Part shown: positions 1 to 5,941 of the stretch, piece by piece
How the letters are laid out: every line of letters begins with the position of its first letter
Numbering within the stretch: position 1 is the first letter of the stretch
Assembly: GCA_027623615.1 (NCBI GenBank)
Contig: JAQBVH010000130.1
Location: 1 to 7,732 of the forward strand
Direction: 5' to 3'
Origin: Planctomycetota bacterium
Lineage (GTDB): Bacteria > Planctomycetota > UBA1135 > GCA-002686595
DNA: 7,732 nucleotides
Notes under the pieces: model-generated
Told to the model about the DNA's origin: nothing
The model's input: only the letters and a program-made list of their open reading frames with translations
Database searches by the model: none
Program-made: the position numbers and the translations under genes

Positions 1-1
1 G

Positions 2-820
2 GTCCTGCGGCCCGGGGAGGGGCGACCCGTCGCTTGCTGCGACCAGGTCGTGGCCGGGGTGCATGCGCAGCTCGATGTGGCCCCGGGCCGGCTCGGTGCC
101 AAGGCGGCGCTGCGGGCGCTGAGCGACCTGGCTGCCGCCGCCGCCGTGCCGACCTCCCTCCTCTGCGCCCTGCGCGCTCCGGCGGAGGCCAGTGAGAGCA
201 GCCTGCGCGGGTTGATCAGCGGCGTGGCCCGGGCAGGAGACGACCACGGTGCGCCCCTCGTCGGCGGCGACATCACCTGCGCGCCGGGTCCCCTCTCCCT
301 GTCCGTGACCGCCCTGGGTTACTACCAGCTCGCGGGCCGGTCACCCTCCCGTCAGCGCGCTCGACCTGGTCAGGTCGTGCTCCTGACCGGACCGGTCGGG
401 GGCAGCCGACTCGGCCGCCATTTGCGGATCCGACCCCGGATCGAGCACGGATTGGCTCTGGCGCAGGCGGGGGCGACCGCGCTCATGGATGTCTCGGACG
501 GCCTGGCCTGGGATCTGTACCGCCTGGCGCGGACGGCAGGCGTGCGTGCTGTGCTCGTCCAGGTCCCGGTGCACTCGGACGCGCGCCGCGCCGCCCGCGC
601 AAGCGGTCGCGACCCGCTGGATCACGCCCTGCACGATGGGGAGGACCACGAGCTGATCGCCACCCTTCCACGGCGGCGCGCCGAGGTCCTCCTTGCGGAT
701 CACCCCGAGTGGACGTGTATCGGCCGCGTCGAGGCCGGGCGCGGCCTCCGGCTCGAGCTACCATCGATGGCGCCGCGCGCGTGGCGCCCCGTGGAGGGAG
801 GTTGGCGACATGGCGGTTGA
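2..820 (+). CDS. thiL: Thiamine-monophosphate kinase ThiL, 5'-truncated by window edge
   Basis: ThiL phosphorylates thiamine monophosphate to thiamine pyrophosphate with ATP, the last step of thiamine cofactor synthesis, in the cytoplasm. The frame is open from base 2, giving 272 visible codons. Numbering from that codon, CDQVVAGVH (13-21) matches the family's Mg-binding 'TDxxVEGVH' motif, LSDLAA (40-45) matches 'NLSDLAAMG', GGDI (88-91) matches 'GGDTT', and MDVSDG (162-167) and GEDHEL (213-218) match the 'IDISDGL' and 'GEDYELL' motifs. The GTG at 50 lies inside the first motif, so it is not the start; the true start is upstream of the window. The stretch between TGPVGGS and the RPRIEHG helix is shorter than in E. 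coli-type ThiL, a form I recall from planctomycetes. Asn of 'VNLSDL' is Ala here, and 'GGDTT' reads GGDIT. The last 11 bp overlap tsaE, indicating an operon. Identification is firm; full catalytic competence is not shown because the N terminus is missing. Confidence 0.9.
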   Translation, partial: VLRPGEGRPVACCDQVVAGVHAQLDVAPGRLGAKAALRALSDLAAAAAVPTSLLCALRAPAEASESSLRGLISGVARAGDDHGAPLVGGDITCAPGPLSLSVTALGYYQLAGRSPSRQRARPGQVVLLTGPVGGSRLGRHLRIRPRIEHGLALAQAGATALMDVSDGLAWDLYRLARTAGVRAVLVQVPVHSDARRAARASGRDPLDHALHDGEDHELIATLPRRRAEVLLADHPEWTCIGRVEAGRGLRLELPSMAPRAWRPVEGGWRHGG

Positions 821-1340
821 GCGGCAGTTTCTGACCCACGACGAGGAGGGCACGGAAGCCCTCGGAGAAGCCTTCGGGCGCGCTTGCCTCCCCGGGACCG
901 TGATCGCCCTCACGGGTGAGCTCGGCGCTGGCAAGACGTGCTTCGTACGGGGGCTTGCCCTCGGCCTGGGGATTACGGAGGGAGTCGCGAGCCCGAGCTA
1001 CACCCTGATGCAAGCGCACGAGGGTGGCCGGCTGCCCCTGTTCCACTTCGACGCCTGGATGGAGGGCCGCGAGAAGGCGTGGCTGGCTGAGGGCGGTGGC
1101 GCCTGGCTGCGCGAAGGGGGCGTCTCGGTCATCGAGTGGGCGGGGAGGGTCGAGGCCTGGCTCCCCGAAGCACGCTTGGAGGGTCGTATCGACGTCCTCG
1201 GACTCGAGTCACGCCGCCTGACATTCCGGGCCATTGGCGCAGATTCCCCATATCTCAGCGACCTCGGAGCGTTCTTGCTGGGCCTTGCCACTCCCTGTGG
1301 GGTCTCTGACGGGGATCCGGCCTCATCCTCCCCTTCCTAA
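810..1340 (+). CDS. tsaE: tRNA threonylcarbamoyladenosine biosynthesis ATPase TsaE
   Basis: TsaE is the cytoplasmic P-loop ATPase that works with TsaB and TsaD to make the t6A37 modification on ANN-decoding tRNAs. The 176-residue product has the Walker A motif GELGAGKT at 36-43, the family motif SPSYTL at 61-66 (usually SPTF), LFHFDAW at 77-83 (the usual HxDxYR, with Trp replacing Tyr), and VSVIEWAGRVEAWLP near 120-135, the characteristic 'IEWPERL' segment. The ATG at 810 was chosen because it immediately precedes the conserved N terminus and has a GGGAGG-type ribosome site at about 794-800, roughly 9 nt upstream. The frame is open further upstream but runs inside thiL. Start and stop signals overlap thiL by 11 bp, so translational coupling is likely. 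The C-terminal tail, about 30 residues rich in Ser, Gly and Pro, slightly exceeds the usual family length of about 150 and shows no motif. Confidence 0.93.
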   Translation: MAVERQFLTHDEEGTEALGEAFGRACLPGTVIALTGELGAGKTCFVRGLALGLGITEGVASPSYTLMQAHEGGRLPLFHFDAWMEGREKAWLAEGGGAWLREGGVSVIEWAGRVEAWLPEARLEGRIDVLGLESRRLTFRAIGADSPYLSDLGAFLLGLATPCGVSDGDPASSSPS

Positions 1341-1371
1341 AAATGTCCCCCGAACTGAACCTCGCTCCCCG

Positions 1372-1395
1372 ATGAGCGTTTTGGAGCAGCGTTGA
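1372..1395 (+). promoter_or_regulatory. Possible 7-codon upstream ORF overlapping the sigma factor start
   Basis: An ATG at 1372 opens a seven-codon frame (MSVLEQR) whose TGA at 1393-1395 overlaps the TTG start of the sigma factor gene (TTGA). A GGAG at 1383-1386, 5 nt before the TTG, is the only ribosome-site-like element. GCTCC at 1364-1368 could pair with GGAGC at 1383-1387 and would cover that site. Translation of the mini-frame could therefore expose or recycle ribosomes onto the weak TTG. No clear ribosome site precedes the ATG at 1372, so this may be chance. Confidence 0.2.
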
Positions 1396-2015
1396 AGGAA
1401 GACTGGGAGGACCAGAGGGACCCGCTTGCGGCCTTGCGAGCGGGGGATCCTCAGCCCTTCGAGGCCTTCGTCGAAACCGAGCTCTCGACCTTCTTGGGGT
1501 TCTTCAAGCGCCTGGGCGCGAACCGAAGCGAGGCCGAGGACCGCGTCCAAGACCTGTTCCTCAAGTTGTACCAGCACTCCCGCACCTACCAGCGCCAGGG
1601 TCGCTTCGCCGCCTACGCCTTCCGCGTGGCGCGCAACCTCTGGATCGATCGCTCGCGCCGCCTGGCCCTGCGGGAGGCACCGGAGCGCATCGCCCCGGAT
1701 GACGGTAGCTCGACCCTGGATCGTGTCGAGGACACCAGGCTCGAGGAGCCGGTGACGAGCCTGTCGCGCCGGGAAGAGGCTGAGCAGCTGAAGGCCGCCC
1801 TGGCCGGGCTCGGGGACCATCATCGCCTCGTGTTCGAGCTCGGGGTGATGCAGGAGCTGCCCTACCAGCAGATCGGGGAGATCCTCGAGATCCCCGTTGG
1901 AACCGTGAAGTCGCGCATGTTCCACGCCGTGCGCAAGCTTCAGGAGGCCCTTGGAGCCCGGGGCGTAACCGAACAAGGGGCCGGGGCCGCGGATCCCCGG
2001 CGAGGGAACCGATGA
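1392..2015 (+). CDS. ECF-family RNA polymerase sigma factor
   Basis: This is a sigma-70-family factor of the extracytoplasmic function type, which redirects RNA polymerase to a dedicated promoter set. The product has 207 residues. Region 2 is visible as AEDRVQDLFLKLY (48-60), which contacts core polymerase, and YAFRVARNLWIDRSRR (75-90), the -10 recognition helix. A variable acidic linker of about 40 residues follows. Region 4 spans about 133-187, with the helix-turn-helix PYQQIGEILEIPVGTVKSRM (157-176) for the -35 element. The start is TTG: an in-frame stop lies at 1356-1358, and no ATG or GTG occurs between it and region 2. GGAG sits 5 nt upstream of the TTG. The last 20 residues are Gly/Ala/Arg-rich and outside the domain. 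The stop overlaps the next gene in ATGA, the classic arrangement for a sigma factor with its regulator. The ECF subgroup and target promoters cannot be told from this window. Confidence 0.93.
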   Translation: MKEDWEDQRDPLAALRAGDPQPFEAFVETELSTFLGFFKRLGANRSEAEDRVQDLFLKLYQHSRTYQRQGRFAAYAFRVARNLWIDRSRRLALREAPERIAPDDGSSTLDRVEDTRLEEPVTSLSRREEAEQLKAALAGLGDHHRLVFELGVMQELPYQQIGEILEIPVGTVKSRMFHAVRKLQEALGARGVTEQGAGAADPRRGNR

Positions 2016-2542
2016 ACCACCGCTACGACGACGAACACCTGCTCGAGTGGGTCCTGAACCCCGAGGGGCAGGACGAGAACACCCGCCAGGAATTGACCCG
2101 GGACCCCGGCGCTGCACGGCGTGCGGAGGAGCTGGGCGCCTTCCTGGTCCACTGCCGTGACCTGGGCCGAGACCTCGGCCAGGAGTCCGCCGAGGCAGCT
2201 CCGGCCAGCGCCCTCGCCCAGCGCGTCCTGGCACGCACCACTCGCGAGGATCTGTCCTGGCGGGGGGACCTGGCCTTGGTTGGCACCCACCTCCGGCGGC
2301 GCGTGGCCGACTCCGGTTGGATGAAGCTCGCCGCGGCCAGCCTGATCCTCCACCTGATGGCCTTGCCGGCTCTGGCGATCTACGTGCTCGTGGCCGAACC
2401 CAAGCAGCCGTACATCGAGTTCATCCCGGTTGACGATTACTACCCCGAGGGCTTCCCCGAGAGCGTGGACGACCCGGCCCCCGACCTCGAGGCTCCCGAG
2501 GGCAAGGACCCGGTCAAGCCCTCCCAGGACGAGGGTCGCTAG
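2012..2542 (+). CDS. Single-pass membrane protein, putative non-zinc anti-sigma factor
   Basis: The 176-residue product has three parts. Residues 1-100 are a charged, mostly helical cytoplasmic segment opening with DDEHLLEWVLNPEG, which recalls the 'LLdYLlGeL' opening of anti-sigma N-terminal domains. A hydrophobic helix follows at about 104-128 (MKLAAASLILHLMALPALAI and the next few residues). The tail of about 48 residues is acidic, proline-rich and probably periplasmic. Arginines just before the helix (RRR at 95-97) support an N-in topology. The start ATG overlaps the sigma stop by 4 bp, with a GAGGGA ribosome site at about 2002-2007. The usual role at this position is to hold the sigma factor at the membrane until an envelope signal arrives. 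The family's HxxxCxxC zinc motif is absent; the only cysteine is Cys48, next to His47. The function rests on position, size and topology and not on a recognised domain, so it could be an unrelated membrane partner. Confidence 0.6.
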   Translation: MNHRYDDEHLLEWVLNPEGQDENTRQELTRDPGAARRAEELGAFLVHCRDLGRDLGQESAEAAPASALAQRVLARTTREDLSWRGDLALVGTHLRRRVADSGWMKLAAASLILHLMALPALAIYVLVAEPKQPYIEFIPVDDYYPEGFPESVDDPAPDLEAPEGKDPVKPSQDEGR

Positions 2543-2555
2543 CGGGGCGCCCGCT
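2541..2555 (+). terminator. Short GC hairpin at the end of the sigma/anti-sigma pair
   Basis: AGCGGG (2541-2546) and CCCGCT (2550-2555) form a perfect 6-bp stem with a 3-nt loop directly at the stop codon of the preceding gene. There is no T-run after it; a G-rich stretch follows. It could weaken read-through or stabilise the 3' end, but it is not a canonical intrinsic terminator and could be chance in such GC-rich DNA. Confidence 0.2.
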
Positions 2556-2712
2556 GGAGCTCGCGGGGGGTGGCGTCGACTCCCGCCGGCTGGGCTCCTC
2601 GAGGTGACTGTGGCCATCCCGGTGATGAGCGGTTCCGCACCCTGGCCGCTGCCGGAGGCGATCGTAATCGACCCGGCATGTCGAGAAAGGTGTCGCCGGC
2701 GGTCTGCTTGCC

Positions 2713-2718
2713 TATCCT
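2713..2718 (+). promoter_or_regulatory. Candidate -10 box for a leaderless tolC-like transcript
   Basis: TATCCT stands out in the 183-bp gene-free stretch 2543-2725 and ends 7 nt before the ATG at 2726. At normal -10 spacing, transcription would start at about the A of the ATG, giving a leaderless message. This fits the lack of any Shine-Dalgarno sequence before that ATG. I see no convincing -35 hexamer about 17 bp upstream. The rest of 2543-2725 holds only the 2541-2555 hairpin and small palindromes such as CCTCGAGG, with no coding signal. Confidence 0.4.
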
Positions 2719-2725
2719 CTGCGGC

Positions 2726-4189
2726 ATGAATCGCGCCCTCGCCACACTTCTGCTGCTCACCCCGCTGCAGGCCCAGGACGACCTCCCGACCATGGAGCTG
2801 TCCCTGGACCAGGCCGTTCGGCTCTCGCTGAACAAGAACCTCGAGCTGCAGATCGCCGAGCTCGACGGGGAAATCAGCCACTTCGACCAGCTCGGGAGCT
2901 GGGGCGCCTTCGATTGGGTCTTCGACGCGTCGCTCGGGCTCACGGACGCCGAGCGCGAGGTGGGTGGCTTCCTGGACGGGGGCAACACCCTCTCGGTCGA
3001 GAGCGAGCAGACCGACCTGAACCTGAGCCTGCTGCGCCCCCTGCAGACCGGGGGCACCTTCAGCGCCAGCTTCAACCGGGGCATCAGCGCGTCCAACTCT
3101 GCCTTTCAGAACGACCCGGAGCAGACGACCGACACCCTGTCGCTGGTCTACACCCAACCCCTCAGGCGCGGCGCCTGGAGCGAGTACGCTACCTCGGTCC
3201 AGCGGGAGAACGAGCTGCTCTGGCGACGCCAGCTCGAGATCGTGCGCCAGACTCGGCAGCGCATCGCCGTCGAAGTCTCGAATGCCTACTGGGACCTCGT
3301 CTCGGCGCGCGAACAGCTTCAGGTCGCGATCGGCGGCGTCGAGCTCGGCATTCGCCGTGAGGAGCGCGAGCAGGCGGAGCTCGACGCTGGCCTTGGCACG
3401 GAGGTTGATGTTGTTCAGGCCCAGGCCGAGCTGGCGACCCGCGAGGAGTCGCTGCTGCAGGCCCAGAACGCTGTGGAGCAACGCCAGGACGATCTGCGCA
3501 AGCTCCTCTCCTCCGGCGAGGAGGACGCCCTGTGGGGCGTGCAGCTGTTCACCACCACCGGATTGCCCGTGACGACCTCCACCAGCTCCGTACCGACCTG
3601 GACCGCCGCCGTGGCGACGGCGATGGAGAACCGTCCAGAGCTGAGACAGCGCAAGCTCGACGTGGACCTGTCCCAGGTGCGGCTGGCGCGGGCGGGCAGC
3701 GATCGGCTCTCGGGCCTGGACCTCCAGTTGTCGGTCAACTCCCGCTCGGTGGACGCGAGCGGCGGACAGGCGTTCGAGGACACCTCGTCCTTCGAGTTCC
3801 CGACGTACGCGGCGACCCTCTCCTACAACGTGCCGATCGGCAACCGCTCGGCCCGCTTCGCGGAGCGCGCGGCGCGCACGCGCGTCCGCAGCGCCCAGCT
3901 CGAGTTCGACAGGTCCGAACTCGACGTGGTCGCCGAGGTGCGCGCAGCCGTGCGCGCCGTCAAGTTCGCCGCCGAGCAGGTGGTGGCCACGCGCAAGAGC
4001 CTCGAGCTCGCCGTGCGCCAGCTCGACGCCGAGGAGGCGCTCGAGGACAACGACCTCTCGACCACCTTCCAGGTCCTCGAGTTCGAACAGGCCAAGATCG
4101 AGGCCGAGTCGAACGAGAAGGGGGCCTTGGCCAGCTACGCAAAGGCCCTGGTCGCGCTCGAGAACGCCCAAGGCAAGCTCGGAGACTGA
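2726..4189 (+). CDS. TolC-family outer-membrane channel protein
   Basis: TolC-type proteins form trimeric tunnels from the outer membrane into the periplasm for efflux pumps or type I secretion. The product has 487 residues. MNRALATLLLLTPLQA (1-16) is a short Sec signal peptide with likely cleavage before QDD. Two outer-membrane efflux (OEP) halves follow. The first opens with LSLDQAVRLSLNKNLELQIA and includes NAYWDLVSAREQLQVA and AGLGTEVDVVQAQAELATRE, which match the family's 'AYWdLvaArE' and 'GlateldVlqAea' signatures. The second includes MENRPELRQRKLDVDLSQVR and TTFQVLEFEQAKIEAE, the second-half counterpart. Long coiled helices and alternating beta segments (FSASFNRGIS, SLVYTQPLRRG) fit the fold. 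The ATG at 2726 was preferred over one at 2678 because it gives a clean signal peptide. The stop lies 2 bp before the HEAT protein gene. No adaptor (HlyD/MFP) or inner-membrane pump is adjacent, so the substrate is unknown. Confidence 0.9.
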   Translation: MNRALATLLLLTPLQAQDDLPTMELSLDQAVRLSLNKNLELQIAELDGEISHFDQLGSWGAFDWVFDASLGLTDAEREVGGFLDGGNTLSVESEQTDLNLSLLRPLQTGGTFSASFNRGISASNSAFQNDPEQTTDTLSLVYTQPLRRGAWSEYATSVQRENELLWRRQLEIVRQTRQRIAVEVSNAYWDLVSAREQLQVAIGGVELGIRREEREQAELDAGLGTEVDVVQAQAELATREESLLQAQNAVEQRQDDLRKLLSSGEEDALWGVQLFTTTGLPVTTSTSSVPTWTAAVATAMENRPELRQRKLDVDLSQVRLARAGSDRLSGLDLQLSVNSRSVDASGGQAFEDTSSFEFPTYAATLSYNVPIGNRSARFAERAARTRVRSAQLEFDRSELDVVAEVRAAVRAVKFAAEQVVATRKSLELAVRQLDAEEALEDNDLSTTFQVLEFEQAKIEAESNEKGALASYAKALVALENAQGKLGD

Positions 4190-4191
4190 GT

Positions 4192-5868
4192 ATGAAGACC
4201 GATGCGAAGGATCTCGCTGGGTTCGCGATCGCGGCCGCCATCCTCGGCGGCGTGATCTGGATGGGGCTGTCCTCCTCGGAAGAGGAGGAGCCGATGATCC
4301 TGACCCTGGAACAGCAGTACCTGCTCGACGGCCGGCTCGACGCGCTGATCTACAACTGCCCCTTCACGCGGCCCTACGACGAGCAGCTGGCCGACGTGAT
4401 CCCACTGCTCGTCTCGAAGCTGGAGCACGGCACCAAGGAACCCCTACGACAGTTCAAGCAGGAGCTGGGTGTTCACGGTGGCCGCGCGGTGCCGGAGCTC
4501 GTTCGCCGTTGGGAGGCGGTCGTCGGCGGCGCGGACGCCAAATGGAAGCAAGGCGTGCTCGAAAACCTCCTGCAGGCGGCCAACCTGATGGATGACCCGG
4601 CTGCTCTGGACGTCCTGCGTCGCGGCATCCAAGCCGGTGTGCCGTCCGTACGCATGGCCGCCCTGCCAGGCTTGGCCAAGCTCGGGGACGAGGGCGACTA
4701 CGAGAGCGTGGCGGTCTGGCTCCCGACCGTCATCGAGGGCGAGATCAAGTCGCGCTATTCCGAGGCGCTGTTCCGCCTCGACCCGTACCGGTTCTACGAG
4801 GACGTGGCCGTATGGATGAGCCAGGGGCAACACGAGAGCCTCTGGCCCTACCTCTTGCTCGACATCTTGAAGTGCCGCGATGAGGATCAGGCGCGCATGT
4901 TCAAGGACATCGCGCCCCTGCGCGACGAGCAGTACGTCCCGTTCCTGATGGCCCCCTCCGCCGCGCTGGGGGACCTGGACGCGATGGAGGAGCTGATGAC
5001 GCGCCTGGGGAGTGAGCGCCCCGGTGTGCGGCAGTACGCCGTCCAGGCCCTGGCCGGCATCGGGGAGACCGCGGCGGTCGCGCCCCTCATCTCCGACGAC
5101 CACGCCGGTGTGCGCCGCCTGGTGGTGACCGCGCTCAAGGACGACCCTTCCGAGGTCGCCACCGAGTATCTGCGCGAGGCCGTCAACGATCCCAGCGAAC
5201 AGGTACGCAAGACGGCGATCATCGAGCTGGTCCGCCGAGGTCACGAGCTGACGGTGGCCGAGGCCCTCGCGTTGCTCGAGGGCCACATCGGCGAGCGCGA
5301 GCTCGGCATCAACGCGCTACGTAGCGGCTGGGACGTGAACACGGGCAGCGCCGAGGATGCGTTGCTGCGCCTGCTGCGTGTCTGGAAGGAACAACCCGAT
5401 GATGCCGGCGCGCGGATCTCCGTGCTGCAGGCGCTGGCGCACGTGCCCCTCGAGGAGTCGGCCAGCTTCCTCTACGACTTCGGCTTGCAGTACAAGGGCG
5501 AGGTCAAGGGCCAGACAGCCCACCGCTGGGCCTGCGGACAGGTCTGGAACACCGGGACCATCGGGCGCACCTTGCTGCGCACGCGCCTGGCGGAGGAGAC
5601 CGATCCCTTCCGCCGCCTCGACCTGATCGAATTCATCTGGCAGGACCACGAGGTCGTCTCGCGCAACCTGCTGCTCGACGTCCTGCGCGACGAGACGCAG
5701 ACCCACTACGAGCGTCTGTACGTGGCCGACAGGCTGACCCGGATGGGTCCCGCGGAGCTCGTGGCTCCGGCAATCAAGCGCTACTACTTCGCGTGCACCG
5801 ACTTCCACGTGCGACCCGCCCTGCAATGCCTCTTGTGGGTCTGGTATGGACAGCACGACTTCCAGTAG
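4192..5868 (+). CDS. Membrane-anchored HEAT-repeat protein
   Basis: The 558-residue product starts with a short basic stretch and one hydrophobic helix (about 8-26, GFAIAAAILGGVIWMGL), then SSSEEEE. This suggests an uncleaved anchor with the bulk of the protein outside the cytoplasm. The rest is helical. HEAT/PBS-lyase-like repeats are clearest at about 134-166 (PSVRMAALPGLAKLGD) and about 276-350, where PGVRQYAVQALAGIGE, AGVRRLVVTALKDD and EQVRKTAIIELVRRG recur with the typical 'VRxxAxxALxxxG' spacing. More degenerate helical pairs continue to the end, including HYERLYVADRLTRMG. Such solenoids bind proteins; no catalytic motif is visible. GGAG at 4181-4184 lies 7 nt before the ATG. The 2-bp gap after the channel gene implies one transcript, so the protein may be a periplasmic partner of the channel, though this is inferred only from position. 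The C-terminal third (about 440-558) is less clearly repetitive and contains cysteines. Confidence 0.8.
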   Translation: MKTDAKDLAGFAIAAAILGGVIWMGLSSSEEEEPMILTLEQQYLLDGRLDALIYNCPFTRPYDEQLADVIPLLVSKLEHGTKEPLRQFKQELGVHGGRAVPELVRRWEAVVGGADAKWKQGVLENLLQAANLMDDPAALDVLRRGIQAGVPSVRMAALPGLAKLGDEGDYESVAVWLPTVIEGEIKSRYSEALFRLDPYRFYEDVAVWMSQGQHESLWPYLLLDILKCRDEDQARMFKDIAPLRDEQYVPFLMAPSAALGDLDAMEELMTRLGSERPGVRQYAVQALAGIGETAAVAPLISDDHAGVRRLVVTALKDDPSEVATEYLREAVNDPSEQVRKTAIIELVRRGHELTVAEALALLEGHIGERELGINALRSGWDVNTGSAEDALLRLLRVWKEQPDDAGARISVLQALAHVPLEESASFLYDFGLQYKGEVKGQTAHRWACGQVWNTGTIGRTLLRTRLAEETDPFRRLDLIEFIWQDHEVVSRNLLLDVLRDETQTHYERLYVADRLTRMGPAELVAPAIKRYYFACTDFHVRPALQCLLWVWYGQHDFQ

Positions 5869-5900
5869 GTCGATCCGCAGAACTGGGCGTCTAGGTGTTC

Positions 5901-5916
5901 TCGCCGGGGGCGGCGA
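5901..5916 (+). other. 6-bp hairpin between HEAT gene and lipoprotein gene
   Basis: TCGCCG (5901-5906) and CGGCGA (5911-5916) form a perfect stem around a GGGG loop, 33 bp after the HEAT stop and 6 bp before a -10-like box. No T-run follows, so it is not a canonical terminator; it could be a weak terminator, an operator or chance. Confidence 0.2.
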
Positions 5917-5921
5917 CTGCG

Positions 5922-5927
5922 TAGGGT
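5922..5927 (+). promoter_or_regulatory. Weak -10-like box before the lipoprotein gene
   Basis: TAGGGT fits the loose TANNNT pattern and ends 14 nt before the ATG at 5942, predicting a leader of only about 7-8 nt. No strong ribosome site and no convincing -35 element are visible in the 73-bp gap. Read-through from the upstream genes is equally possible. Confidence 0.25.
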
Positions 5928-5941
5928 AGGTGGCCCGCGCC

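Noticed and set aside
50..52. GTG as a possible start for ThiL
   Set aside because: It falls inside the conserved 'DxxVxGVH' motif; the frame is open to the window edge and the upstream residues fit the family.
1319..1340. Possible terminator after tsaE
   Set aside because: Only loose pairing of short G and C runs is present and no T-run follows the stop, so read-through into the sigma gene cannot be excluded.
1352..1380. GAAC (1352-1355 or 1357-1360) with CGTT (1377-1380) as an ECF autoregulatory promoter
   Set aside because: The match is short, and transcription would start only about 5 nt before the TTG, removing the GGAG that best explains its use. Chance is more likely.
1323..2234. A 303-codon open frame on the - strand opposite the sigma factor
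   Set aside because: It is a low-complexity Gly/Pro/Arg-rich translation with no recognisable domain, antisense to an unmistakable ECF sigma factor.
2678..2725. Upstream in-frame ATG at 2678 as the channel start
   Set aside because: It adds 16 residues including two cysteines before a well-formed signal peptide, and its only GGAGG (2654-2658) is about 19 nt away, too far to serve it.
1940..4171. A 743-codon open frame on the - strand opposite the anti-sigma and channel genes
   Set aside because: It is antisense to genes with clear family matches, has a monotonous Leu/Gly/Val/Glu-rich product without domains, and is expected when GC-rich codons with G or C in third position are read on the opposite strand.
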